DNA of 64,000 nt from Arion vulgaris. Its lineage: Eukaryota; Mollusca; Gastropoda; Stylommatophora; Arionidae. Each line of letters begins with the position of its first letter. The stretch's first letter is position 1. The DNA is taken from contig CM036759.1 of assembly GCA_020796225.1 (NCBI GenBank), positions 3,223,782 through 3,287,781 of the forward strand, in the 5' to 3' direction. This document shows, piece after piece, positions 36,490 through 48,564 of the stretch. The position numbers and the translations under genes were made by a program. The notes below the pieces were generated by a model. The model was given only the letters and a program-made list of their open reading frames with translations, made no database searches and had not been told where the DNA came from.

Positions 36490-37150
36490 TTATTTAACAT
36501 ATATTTACCTGTATTGCTGCAAGTTATTTAACATATATTTACCTGTATTGCTGCAAGTTATTTAACATATATTTACCTGTATTGCTGCAAGTTATTTAAC
36601 ATATATTTACCTGTATTGCTGCAAGTTATTTAACATATATTTACCTGTATTGCTACAAGTTATTTAACATATATTTACCTGTATTGCTACAAGTTATTTA
36701 ACATATATTTACCTGTATTGCTACAAGTTATTTAACATATATTTATCTGTATTGCTACAAGTTATTTAACATATACAGGGTGTTCAACTTAAAAGCAACC
36801 CATGAATGGAGCTAATCTGGCATATATGTATGGAAATGAGAAGGTTCAGTTATGACGTAGTATAGGTCAAGGTTGTGTGATGGTGTGTAATTATAGTGGG
36901 GAAGGGGGATGAACAAATGTGACGTAGGACAAGCTAGTCAGAACCGGTTTAAATAGTAAATAGACGGAGATGCAATGCGTACCTGGCAAATTTCTATTTA
37001 TCACTGGGGCTGCTTTTAAGTTGAACACCCTGTATTTACCTGTATTCCTACAAATTATTTAACATATATTTACCTGTATTCCTACAAATTATTTAACATA
37101 TATTTACCTGTATTCCTACAAATTATTTAACATATTTACCTGTATTGCTG
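36490..37150. repeat. Minisatellite, 34-bp unit, split by a MITE
   Basis: The unit is TTATTTAACATATATTTACC, TGTATTGCTGCAAG. About eight copies lie left of the MITE (GCTGCAAG changing to GCTACAAG) and about four to the right (TTCCTACAAA). The interrupted unit is complete once the MITE and one TA are removed. Confidence 0.95.
36776..37032. mobile_element. Mariner/Tc1-type MITE, 257 bp, TA target duplication
   Basis: The left end is CAGGGTGTTCAACTTAAAAG followed by CAACC. The right end is the reverse complement (GCTTTTAAGTTGAACACCCT, then G) with one mismatch in 25 bp. TA flanks both sides (36774-36775 and 37033-37034). No transposase is encoded. TA duplications and CAGGGTG ends are characteristic of the mariner/Tc1 superfamily. 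Confidence 0.93.
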
Positions 37151-37605
37151 CAAATTATTTAGCATAGACCTCTGTATGTGTGTGTGTGTGTGTACAAGCA
37201 GTTATTTAGCATAGTAGACCTCTGTATGTGTGTGTGTCAAGTTATTTAGTATAGACCTCTGTCTGTAGTGTGTGTGTAAGTTATTTAGCATAGTATACCT
37301 CTGTCTGTGTGTGTGTGTAAGTTATTTAGCATAGACCTCTGTATGTGTGTGTGTGTATTTAGCATAGACCTCTGTATGTGTGTGTGTAAGTTATTTAGCA
37401 TAGACCTCTGTCTGTGTGTGTGTAAGTTATTTAGTATAGACCTCTGTCTGTGTGTGTGTATGTGTAAGTTATTTAGCATAGTAGACCTCTGTATGTGTGT
37501 GTATGTGCAAGTTATTTAGCATAGTAGACCTCTGTATGTGTGTTTATGTGTGCAAGTTATTTAGCATAGACCTCTGTATGTGTGTGTATGTGTGTGCAAG
37601 TCATT
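37150..37605. repeat. About 36-bp array with GT runs, about 11 copies
   Basis: The unit is TTATTTAGCATAGACCTCTG, TATGTGTGTGTGTAAG, with GT run-length variation. TTATTTAGCATA resembles TTATTTAACATA of the preceding 34-bp array, so the two arrays probably share an origin. Confidence 0.92.
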
Positions 37606-37667
37606 AGGCGATAAGGAAAGACGAGCAAGTAATTTCTTACAGTGATAATACAGTAGAGAATCCATCA

Positions 37668-37945
37668 GAAATATCAGCACAGTTATCATCATCATCATAA
37701 GTCATCATACACATCAGAAATATCAGCACAGTTAACATCATCATCATAAGTCATCATACACATCAGAAATATCAGCACAGTTATCATCATCATCATAAGT
37801 CATCATACACATCAGAAATATCAGCACAGTTAACATCATCATCATAAGTCATCATACACATCAGAAATATCAGCACAGTTATCATCATCATCATAAGTCA
37901 TCATACACATCAGAAATATCAGCACAGTTATCATCATCATCATAC
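37668..37945. repeat. Minisatellite, 49-bp unit, about 5.5 copies
   Basis: The unit includes ATCAGAAATATCAGCACAGT, TATCATCATCATCATAAGTC, ATCATACAC. TTATC and TTAAC copies alternate, suggesting a dimeric repeat. Confidence 0.95.
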
Positions 37946-38017
37946 ACCACAGTATGTCCAAATTGATTGTTTCATCGTGTTTGTTAGTTCTATTTATTTA
38001 TTCAAAGAACTAAATCG

Positions 38018-38173
38018 TCACAGTAACATCTTAACTTCAGACTTTGAGAAGAATATTCTGTTTGGTTGTATGCGTTCTCTAAATGTCAGAAAGATGTCAG
38101 ACGCAGCCTCCTCCTGTCTGGTGATATCTGAAAGACTTGAGATCACCTCTCCTTTCTGGCTGTACTTTCCCAT
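38018..38173 (-). CDS. Possible small exon or ORF, unknown
   Basis: A 51-codon minus-strand frame starting at an ATG: MGKYSQKGEVISSLSDITRQ, then EEAASDIFLTFRERIQPNRI. The composition looks protein-like and the sequence is not repetitive, but I recognise no family. An AG precedes it, and there is no strong donor. It lies inside the large putative intron of the minus-strand gene, yet it is not needed to keep that gene's phase. It could equally be a transposon scrap. Confidence 0.2.
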   Translation of the reverse strand: MGKYSQKGEVISSLSDITRQEEAASDIFLTFRERIQPNRIFFSKSEVKMLL

Positions 38174-38245
38174 CAATCACACCAACACAAATCAAATAAC
38201 ACAGAAGAAAATTGAATCAATAAATGATTTTTCAGATGTTTTTTA

Positions 38246-39135
38246 AAACACGCAGATTATTTTTATTTTGGAAGTAGATGATGACCTTTAAGAAAATTAG
38301 TTGGCTCCTTGACTGGATGATTTATATTCAGTTGTTAGGATATATGAAAATTAGTTGGCTCCTTGACTGGATGATTTATATTCAGTTGTTAGGATATTAT
38401 GCTACACACAAATAGAGATCAAAGGTTACCAAATTGTATTTCAACATCTTGACACAGCAATAACAATTTGTACACACTTGGAAGAGAGAGTAAATATTTC
38501 CAGCATAAAACACGTTGAGAATAGCAACAACTAAGATGTCATTGTAATGTATATCATGAACATCGATTTTATATGTGAAGTTTCCTCCAACCTCACGGCG
38601 GATCAACCAACACACGGACAGAGCAAGATGTTTTTTTACGGATTAAAGACCATTAGGATGATAAGCACAAGCGGATTGTCTTCTGGTGGAAACAGCGTGG
38701 GTGAGAGAATCAATCAGGGAGGCGTAGATGGAAAGATGAGAGAGACGAGGCGGAGCTGGTGAGAAATTTCACTTAGTCAATGATGACTGTTGGCGTTTGG
38801 TATCGTAGATAGCTTTAGCTTATAGTCTCTCAAGAATACATTATCGTCGCTGTGCTATCTGTAAAGTAGCTCATCAGACTCGATGAGAAACGTGAACGAA
38901 ATCGGAATTTTCAGAATGTGTTCATCTCTTTTAGTTCAGCTGCCAAATTTATCATTTTTATCTCCTGTCTATTTTGCTAACGACATTTTATTTGTAACGA
39001 AATGTTGAAACTAGTTATTGTACTAATGTCCATCTATCACACCAAGTTACTTGCGTACTTGTCATTGCTATTTAGTTTCACGAAATTCCGCTCTATATTA
39101 TTTGGTTGACTGCACACATCCACTAAACACAGTGT
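38246..39135. other. Unique stretch with a 54-bp duplication
   Basis: AAAATTAGTTGGCTCCTTGA and the next 31 bases are repeated at 38293 and 38347. The remainder is noncoding. The open frame at 38547-38762 has no recognisable domain. Confidence 0.5.
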
Positions 39136-39139
39136 AACG

Positions 39140-42100
39140 TGATGATTGTTGGTAACAGGAAGATTGTTGATAACAAATACATGAGAAAGATTGTTGGTAA
39201 CAAATACATGAGAAAGATTGTTGATAACAAATACATGAGAAAGATTGTTGGTAACAAATACATGAGAAAGATTGTTGATAACAAATACATGAGAAAGATT
39301 GTTTGATAACAAATACATCAGAAAGATTATTGATAACAAATACATGAGAAAGATTGTTGGCAACAAATACATGAGAAAGATTGTTGGTAACAAATACATG
39401 AGAAAGATTGTTGGTAACAGGAAGATTGTTGATAACAAATACATGAGAAAGATTGTTGGTAACAAATACATGAGAAAGATTGTTGGTAACAAATACATGA
39501 GAAAGATTGTTGGTAACAGGAAGATTGTTGATAACAAATACATGAGAAAGATTGTTGGTAACAAATACATGAGAAAGATTGTTGATAACAAATACATGAG
39601 AAAGATTGTTTGATAACAAATACATCAGAAAGATTATTGATAACAAATACATGAGAAAGATTGTTGGCAACAAATACATGAGAAAGAATGTTGGTAACAA
39701 ATACATGAGAAAGATTGTTGGTAACAAATACATGAGAAAGATTGTTGGTAACAAATACATGAGAAAGATTGTTGGTAACAAATACATGAGAAAGATTGTT
39801 GGTAACAAATACATGAGAAAGATTGTTTGATAACAAATACACGAGAAAGATTGTTTGATAACAAATACATGAGAAAGATTGTTTGTAACAAATACATGAG
39901 AAAGATTGTTGGCAACAAATACATCAGAAAGATTGTTGATTACAAATACATGAGAAAGATTGTTTGATAACAAATACATGAGAAAGATTGTTTGATAACA
40001 AATACATGAGAAAGATTGTTTGATAACAAATACATGAGAAAGATTGTTTGATAACAAATACATGAGAAAGATTGTTTGATAACAAATACTTGAGAAAGAT
40101 TGTTAACAAATACATGAGAAAGATTGTTGGTAACAAATACATGAGAAAGATTGTTTGATAACAAATACATGAGAAAGATTGTTGATAACAAATACATGAG
40201 AAAGAATGTTGGTAACAAATACATGAGAAAGATTGTTTGATAACAAATACATGAGAAAGATTGTTGGTAACAAATACATCAGAAAGAATGTTGGTAACAA
40301 ATACATGAGAAAGAATGTTGGTAACAAATACATGAGAAAGATTGTTGGTAACAAATACATGAGAAAGATTGTTGATAACAAATACATGAGAAAGATTGTT
40401 GGTAACAAATACATGAGAAAGATTGTTGATAACAAATACATGAGAAAGAATGTTTGGTAACAAATACATGAGAAAGATTGTTGATAACAAATACATGAGA
40501 AAGATTGTTGGTAACAAATACATAAGAAAGATTGTTTGATAACAAATACACGAGAAAGATTGTTTGATAACAAATACATGAGAAAGATTGTTTGTAACAA
40601 ATACATGAGAAAGATTGTTGGGAACAAATACATCAGAAAGATTGTTGATTACAAATACATGAGAAAGAATGTTGGTAACAAATACATGAGAAAGAATGTT
40701 TGTTTGATAACAAATACATGAGAAAGATTGTTGATTACAAATACATGAGAAAGATTGTTGATAACAAATACATGAGAAAGATTGTTGGTAACAAATACAT
40801 GAGAAAGATTGTTGGGAACAAATACATCAGAAAGATTGTTTGATAACAAATACATGAGAAAGATTGTTTGTAACAAATACATGAGAAAGATTGTTGGGAA
40901 CAAATACATCAGAAAGATTGTTGATTACAAATACATGAGAAAGATTGTTGGTAACAAATACATCAGAAAGAATGTTGGTAACAAATACATGAGAAAGAAT
41001 GTTGGTAACAAATACATGAGAAAGAATGTTGATAACAAATACATGAGAAAGATTGTTGATAACAAATACATGAGAAAGATTGTTGGTAACAAATACATGA
41101 GAAAGATTGTTTGATAACAAATACATGAGAAAGATTGTTGATAACAAATACACGAGAAAGATTGTTTGATAACAAATACATGAGAAAGATTGTTTGATAA
41201 CAAATACTTGAGAAAGATTGTTGATAACAAATACATGAGAAAGATTGTTGGTAACAAATACATGAGAAAGATTGTTGGCAACAAATACATGAGAAAGATT
41301 GTTGATTACAAATACATGAGAAAGAATGTTGGTAACAAATACATGAGAAAGAATGTTTGGTAACAAATACATAAGAAAGATTGTTGATTACAAATACATG
41401 AGAAAGATTGTTGATTACAAATACATGAGAAAGAATGTTGGTAACAAATACATGAGAAAGATTGTTGGTAACAAATACATGAGAAAGATTGTTGTAATAA
41501 ATACATGAGAAAGATTGTTTAGTAACAAATACATGAGAAAGATTGTTGATAACAAATACTTGAGAAAGATTGTTGGTAACAAATACATGAGAAAGAATGT
41601 TGATAACAAATACATGAGAAAGATTGTTTAGTAACAAATACATGAGAAAGATTGTTGGTAACAAATACATGAGAAAGATTGTTTGATAACAAATACATGA
41701 GAAAGATTGTTTAGTAACAAATACATGAGAAAGATTGTTGATAACAAATACTTGAGAAAGATTGTTGGTAACAAATACATGAGAAAGATTGTTTGATAAC
41801 AAATACTTGAGAAAGAATGTTGGTAACAAATACATGAGAAAGAATGTTGATAACAAATACATCAGAAAGATTGTTGGTAACAAATACATGAGAAAGAATG
41901 TTGGTAACAAATACATGAGAAAGAATGTTGATAACAAATACATCAGAAAGATTGTTGGTAACAAATACATGAGAAAGAATGTTGGTAACAAATACATGAG
42001 AAAGATTGTTGATAACAAATACATGAGAAAGATTGTTGGTAACAAATACTTGAGAAAGATTGTTGGTAACAAATACATCAGAAAGAATGTTGGTAACAAA

Positions 42101-42825
42101 TACATGAGAAAGATTGTTGATAACAAATACATGAGAAAGATTGTTGATAACAAATACATGAGAAAGATTGTTGGTAACAAATACATGAGAAAGAATGTTT
42201 GGTAACAAATACATGAGAAAGATTGTTTGATAACAAATACATGAGAAAGATTGTTTGGTAACAAATACATGAGAAAGATTGTTTGATAACAAATACATGA
42301 GAAAGATTGTTTGGTAACAAATACATGAGAAAGATTGTTGATAACAAATACATGAGAAAGATTGTTGATAACAAATACATGAGAAAGAATGTTTGGTAAC
42401 AAATACATGAGAAAGATTGTTGGTAACAAATACATGAGAAAGATTGTTGGTAACAAATACATGAGAAAGATTGTTGGTAACAAATACATGAGAAAGATTG
42501 TTGGTAAATAAATACATGAGAAAGATTGTTGATAAAAATACATGAGAAAGATTGTTGATAGCAAATACATGAGAAAGATTGTTTGATAACAAATACATGA
42601 GAAAGATTGTTGATAACAAATACATGAGAAAGAATGTTTGGTAACAAATACATGAGAAAGATTGTTGGTAACAAATACATGAGAAAGATTGTTGGTAACA
42701 AATACATGAGAAAGATTGTTGGTAACAAATACATGAGAAAGATTGTTGATAACAAATACATGAGAAAGATTGTTGATAGCAAATACATAAGAAAGATTGT
42801 TGATAGCAAATACATAAGAAAGAAG
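39140..42825. repeat. Minisatellite, 27-bp unit, about 136 copies
   Basis: The unit is AGATTGTTGGTAACAAATAC, ATGAGAA. Variants: GATAACAA, TTGATAACAA (28 bp), AGAATG, ATCAGAA, ACTTGAG. Nine codons long, so all six frames stay open for long stretches (NKYMRKIVG plus; FLMYLLPTI, SFSCICYQQ and NLSHVFVTN minus). The 28-bp variants shift the frame often, which argues strongly against coding. Confidence 0.98.
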
Positions 42826-42964
42826 ATTATTCTAGATGAGATGAAGTATAAAACAAGATATAATAGAAAGTGATGAAGTAATCATGCAGCAGCAGACAAT
42901 ATATCATTTACTGATCTTCTAAACATGCCGTCATCGTTATATCTAGTTCAATGTTTCATACACC

Positions 42965-43275
42965 AAGTCAGCAGATACTGGGGTAAGGAGATACGGGGGT
43001 AAGGAGATACAGGGGTAAGGAGTTACGGGGGTAAGGAGACACGGTGGGTAAGGAGACACGTTGGTAAGGAGACACGGTGGGTAAGGAGACACGTTGGTAA
43101 GGAGACACGTTGGTAAGGAGACACGTTGATAAGGAGACACGTTGGTAAGGAGACGATATGGTAAGGAGACACGTTGGTAAGGAGACACGTTGGTAAGGAG
43201 ACAAGTTGGTAAGGAGACACGTTAGTTAAGAGACACGTTGGTTAGGAGACACGTTGGTGAGGAGACACGGTTTTA
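42965..43275. repeat. 16-bp array, about 19 copies
   Basis: The unit AAGGAGACACGTTGGT has early variants (GATACGGGGGT, ACACGGTGGGT). It degenerates at the right edge (TTAGTTAAGAG). Confidence 0.94.
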
Positions 43276-43279
43276 AGGA

Positions 43280-43539
43280 CTAAATAGAATCACGATCTCT
43301 ACAATATCAACACGTTCAAGAGACAGATGTCTTGACCAAACAGAACATGGTGTCTACGATTGAAGAAGACAGAGAAAATATTCTGGAAATTCTGTCAGAT
43401 CAGTTAAGATTTAACTGTCATAAAGTTGACGATGTTAAACTTGGAACCAACTGTAAATATAAATATTAGGTTAGAAAGACTCACATTAAACGACGTAGTT
43501 AAAAAAGCATCACAACATTTCCCAAGTAGACAAGACGTA
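43280..43539. other. Unique stretch between the 16-bp array and an hAT element
   Basis: No repeat or protein-like frame is seen. Its right edge supplies the octamer CCAGGCAG duplicated by the hAT insertion. Confidence 0.5.
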
Positions 43540-43547
43540 CCAGGCAG

Positions 43548-44509
43548 CAGTAGCGTAGTTTGATCATGCGAGAATAGGTGTGCTGATAATGAATATGTGC
43601 CCTCTCCCCACCTCATCTCCCTTTCAACTCAAAAGCCAACTATATTCAATTACGCAACGAAAGCTATTGAACTGGGGAAAATATATTTAAAAAATAGTAC
43701 ATATTTCCACTGACATGTTTCACTTGAAGATCAGATCCATTTTTTTTTCTTGTTGAAGAAACTTGTCTGTGACGACATCGTCAAATGCATTCTTTATTCT
43801 AACCTAACTCAACAGTGACTTTTCAATCGACAAAATGCTAAGATTGGAGAGTCTATATTGACTTTGTGTAGATCTGCAGCAACTGAGAATTCGCTTTAAT
43901 GCTAAAAACGACATTTCAACAGATGCAATAGTTGCTGGAATAGTCTCATGATCAATTCTGCCAGTTTGAACACTTCTTTAAAATCTGAACTGATATCATT
44001 TCAACTAAAAGCTATAGTAAGTCATGAACTGACTTATTGTAGAATTCATCCGAACAATAAAGTATCACAAGTTCATTTTTTTCAATTGTAAACATCAAAC
44101 CCTACAATTGTTAGTGCTGGTTTTCCCCCGCACGCAGTCGCTATGTAAAACAACATGCCCACCAATCTCCCCCCTCGCTCGCTTCATAAACTTTATGGTT
44201 GGCGTTAGGTTCTGAAGATTAGCACACGTTAAGAGGAAAACCACCGAGTGATTTTCGGAGACAAGCACTAGCAAGAGTCGTAACTCGTAAGTACTAATAT
44301 ACCGCAAATACACACTATATGTGTGATAACGCGTCCACAGAGGCCACTGAAATTCAACAATTAGACAGCTACTTATAACTACTCTAGAAATATTTTCTAG
44401 TAAATATTGCTGTGAATACGTAAGAGAACAATTACTTTATTTTTAGTTTCCTTCTGGCCTGACATAGATGTGCGCCGCACACTTAGCACGCATGGAGAAT
44501 ACGCCACTG
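43548..44509 (-). mobile_element. hAT transposon remnant, 962 bp, perfect 8-bp target duplication
   Basis: The octamer CCAGGCAG lies immediately outside both ends (43540-43547 and 44510-44517). The ends are CAGTAGCGTA and, inverted, CAGTGGCGTA. hAT elements make 8-bp duplications and often have CAGTGGCGTA-like ends. Inside, the minus strand around 43790-43960 encodes the C-terminal dimerisation region of an hAT transposase (see the pseudogene entry). Most of the transposase is deleted or unrecognisable, so the copy cannot move by itself. Confidence 0.88.
43780..43960 (-). pseudogene. hAT transposase C-terminal fragment
   Basis: Minus-strand reading gives KLAELI, a frameshift, then ETIPATIASVEMSFLALKRI followed by LS, STQSQYRLSNLSILSIEKSL. 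The order TIPAT-ASVE-SF-ALKRI-LRST-RLS-LAILSIEK is the conserved hAT dimerisation segment, closest in style to the ZMYM1-like group. A frameshift before it and a stop after SIEKSLLS make it a pseudogene. It lies within the element bounded by CCAGGCAG. Confidence 0.8.
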
Positions 44510-44517
44510 CCAGGCAG

Positions 44518-44885
44518 ACAATACTTACCAGACAAACAAGACTTACCAGGCGGACAAGGCTCTCACTAATGACAAATAAAAATAGCGTTCCACTTGATTT
44601 CTAGTTTCATAAAGCAGTTAGTGCCCCTTACAGCGAGAAATATCTAGTTATCATCTAAAGTACGAATCTTTGATTGTTGCCATCACAGTCCAGAGATAGT
44701 CAAGCTTGTAGACACCAAGAACTGTCGATTGAGGTTCCATCTATAGCTCTCTCCAAGAACTGACTGTCTGGTCTTCTCTAGCTCCAAGACATATGATTAG
44801 TGGTCTATGGCATATGTGGTTATCTATTAACTCTACCAGAAACTGACTTATAACGCTCAAGCAGATCAGCAAGAAGACTCGCTCA
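44518..44885. other. Unique stretch
   Basis: Begins with an imperfect repeat of ACAAGACTTACCAGGCGGAC-type sequence, the target of the hAT insertion. No gene is seen. Confidence 0.5.
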
Positions 44886-44889
44886 GCTC

Positions 44890-47800
44890 TCCAGAGAAGA
44901 AACAATCATATATTGTCACTAAGTTCTCCAGAGAAGAAACAATCATATATTGTCACTAAGTTCTCCAGAGAGGAAACAATCATATATTGTCACTAAGTTC
45001 TCCAGAGAGGAAACAATCATATATTGTCACTAAGTTCTCCAGAGAAGAAACAATCATATATTGTCACTAAGTTCTCCAGAGAGAAAACAATCATATATTG
45101 TCACTAAGTTCTCCAGAGAAGAAACAATCATATATTGTCACTAAGTTCTCCAGAGAGGAAACAATCATATATTGTCGGTAAGTTCTCCAGAGAAGAAACA
45201 ATCATATATTGTCACTAAGTTCTCCAGAGAAGAAACAATCATATATTGTCACTAAGTTCTCCAGAGAGGAAACAATCATATATTGTCACTAAGTTCTCCA
45301 GAGAGGAAACAATCATATATTGTCACTAAGTTCTCCAGAGAGGAAACAATCATATATTGTCACTAAGTTCTCCAGAGAGGAAACAATCATATATTGTCAC
45401 TAAGTTCTCCAGAGAAGAAACAATCATATATTGTCACTAAGTTCTCCAGAGAGGAAACAATCATATATTGTCACTAAGTTCTCCAGAGAGGAAACAATCA
45501 TATATTGTCACTAAGCTCTCCAGAGAAGAAACAATCATATATTGTCACTAAGTTCTCCAGAGAGGAAACAATCATATATTGTCACTAAGTTCTCCAGAGA
45601 GAAAACAATCATATATTGTCACTAAGTTCTCCAGAGAAGAAACAATCATATATTGTCACTAAGTTCTCCAGAGAGGAAACAATCATATATTGTCACTAAG
45701 TTCTCCAGAGAGGAAACAATCATATATTGTCACTAAGCTCTCCAGAGAGGAAACAATCATATATTGTCACTAAGTTCTCCAGAGAGGAAACAATCATATA
45801 TTGTCGGTAAGCTCTCCAGAGAGGAAACAATCATATATTGTCGGTAAGCTCTCCAGAGAGGAAACAATCATATATTGTCGGTAAGTTCTCCAGAGAAGAA
45901 ACAATCATATATTGTCACTAAGTTCTCCAGAGAGGAAACAATCATATATTGTCACTAAGTTCTCCAGAGAAGAAACAATCATATATTGTCACTAAGTTCT
46001 CCAGAGAGGAAACAATCATATATTGTCACTAAGTTCTCCAGAGAGGAAACAATCATATATTGTCACTAAGTTCTCCAGAGAGGAAACAATCATATATTGT
46101 CACTAAGTTCTCCAGAGAGGAAACAATCATATATTGTCACTAAGTTCTCCAGAGAGGAAACAATCATATATTGTCACTAAGTTCTCCAGAGAAGAAACAA
46201 TCATATATTGTCACTAAGTTCTCCAGAGAAGAAACAATCATATATTGTCACTAAGTTCTCCAGAGAAGAAACAATCATATATTGTCGGTAAGTTCTCCAG
46301 AGAGGAAACAATCATATATTGTCACTAAGTTCTCCAGAGAAGAAACAATCATATATTGTCACTAAGTTCTCCAGAGAGGAAACAATCATATATTGTCACT
46401 AAGTTCTCCAGAGAGGAAACAATCATATATTGTCGGTAAGCTCTCCAGAGAGGAAACAATCATATATTGTCACTAAGCTCTCCAGAGAAGAAACAATCAT
46501 ATATTGTCACTAAGTTCTCCAGAGAGGAAACAATCATATATTGTCACTAAGTTCTCCAGAGAGGAAGCAATCATATATTGTCACTAAGTTCTCCAGAGAG
46601 GAAACAATCATATATTGTCACTAAGTTCTCCAGAGAGGAAACAATCATATATTGTCACTAAGTTCTCCAGAGAAGAAACAATCATATATTGTCACTAAGT
46701 TCTCCAGAGAGGAAACAATCATATATTGTCACTAAGCTCTCCAGAGAGGAAACAATCATATATTGTCGGTAAGCTCTCCAGAGAGGAAACAATCATATAT
46801 TGTCACTAAGTTCTCCAGAGAGGAAACAATCATATATTGTCGGTAAGTTCTCCAGAGAGGAAACAATCATATATTGTCACTAAGTTCTCCAGAGAGGAAA
46901 CAATCATATATTGTCACTAAGTTCTCCAGAGAAGAAACAATCATATATTGTCACTAAGTTCTCCAGAGAGGAAACAATCATATATTGTCACTAAGTTCTC
47001 CAGAGAGGAAACAATCATATATTGTCACTAAGTTCTCCAGAGAGGAAACAATCATATATTGTCGGTAAGCTCTCCAGAGAGGAAACAATCATATATTGTC
47101 GGTAAGTTCTCCAGAGAAGAAACAATCATATATTGTCACTAAGTTCTCCAGAGAGGAAACAATCATATATTGTCACTAAGTTCTCCAGAGAGGAAACAAT
47201 CATATATTGTCACTAAGTTCTCCAGAGAAGAAACAATCATATATTGTCACTAAGTTCTCCAGAGAGGAAACAATCATATATTGTCACTAAGTTCTCCAGA
47301 GAAGAAACAATCATATATTGTCACTAAGTTCTCCAGAGAAGAAACAATCATATATTGTCACTAAGTTCTCCAGAGAGGAAACAATCATATATTGTCGTAA
47401 GCTTCTCCAGAGAGGAAACAATCATATATTGTCGGTAAGCTCTCCAGAGAGGAAACAATCATATATTGTCACTAAGCTCTCCAGAGAAGAAACAATCATA
47501 TATTGTCACTAAGTTCTCCAGAGAAGAAACAATCATATATTGTCACTAAGTTCTCCAGAGAAGAAACAATCATATATTGTCACTAAGCTCTCCAGAGAAG
47601 AAACAATCATATATTGTCACTAAGTTCTCCAGAGAGGAAACAATCATATATTGTCACTAAGTTCTCCAGAGAGGAAACAATCATATATTGTCACTAAGTT
47701 CTCCAGAGAGGAAACAATCATATATTGTCGGTAAGCTCTCCAGAGAAGAAACAATCATATATTGTCACTAAGTTCTCCAGAGAGGAAACAATCATATATT

Positions 47801-47990
47801 GTCACTAAGCTCTCCAGAGAGGAAACAATCATATATTGTCACTAAGCTCTCCAGAGAGGAAACAATCATATATTGTCGGTAAGCTCTCCAGAGAAGAAAC
47901 AATCATATATTGTCACTAAGTTCTCCAGAGAGGAAACAATCATATATTGTCACTAAGTTCTCCAGAGAGGAAACAATCATATATTTTAGT
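44890..47990. repeat. Minisatellite, 37-bp unit, about 84 copies
   Basis: The unit is AAGTTCTCCAGAGAGGAAAC, AATCATATATTGTCACT. Variants: GAGAAGAAAC, GAGAAAAC, AAGCTCTCC, and GTCGGTAAG in place of GTCACTAAG. Each unit holds two small inverted repeats, TCTC-CA-GAGA and ACAAT-CATAT-ATTGT. Confidence 0.98.
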
Positions 47991-48560
47991 TTGAATTGAA
48001 TTGACAAACTCTGCCACGTGACACGTAGTCAAACAGGATTGGTCAAGTTAGCAAATGAGTATAATTCAACTTGTAGACATGGTCATCTCGAACACAGACA
48101 CACACACCAACAAGTGGACATATTTATGCACCTGACATGATTGGTGTGTGTGTGTGATTTATATATTCCAGAACAGATTATAAAACAGCCAGCACTGTGT
48201 GGAGTCGGCAACTAGTTGTAGGAGACGGCAGCGGGAGGGTAGACTAACGCACGGCGGCGAGTAGAGAGCTTGACTGCGAAAGAACTAGCCTTAATGATGC
48301 GCAGAGCTTCGTCTCGCATCCACATCCCCCCGCCCTCCAGATACAAACACACACAGGTTTCGCCCTGATTGCGGGACAAGATGATGAAGATAGGGAAAAC
48401 GATTAGTTAAATCAAGAAAGGCAGTCTGAAGTCAGACTTACTCCAATCAAATTAATTTAGAAACAGATCAAATAGTTCAGCAAAGTAAGAGAAGGTTGTT
48501 GTGTGTATGTATGTATGTGTTTGTGCAAGGACAATCTAATCTTCACTAATACTTTGTGTA
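47991..48560. other. Unique stretch with a local CpG-rich patch
   Basis: Around 48205-48310 the sequence is GC- and CpG-rich for this window (GACGGCAGCGGGAGGGTAG, GCACGGCGGCGAGTAG). No frame or known motif is identified. A promoter is conceivable, but nothing else supports it. Confidence 0.3.
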
Positions 48561-48564
48561 TGTG

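Noticed and set aside
40963..42570. 535-codon minus-strand hydrophobic frame that could look like a membrane protein
   Set aside because: It is the 27-bp array read backward. Frame shifts every few units between three peptide forms, which a real protein would not tolerate.
48205..48310. CpG-island promoter
   Set aside because: The patch is short, and there is no TATA box, initiator or downstream exon to support it.
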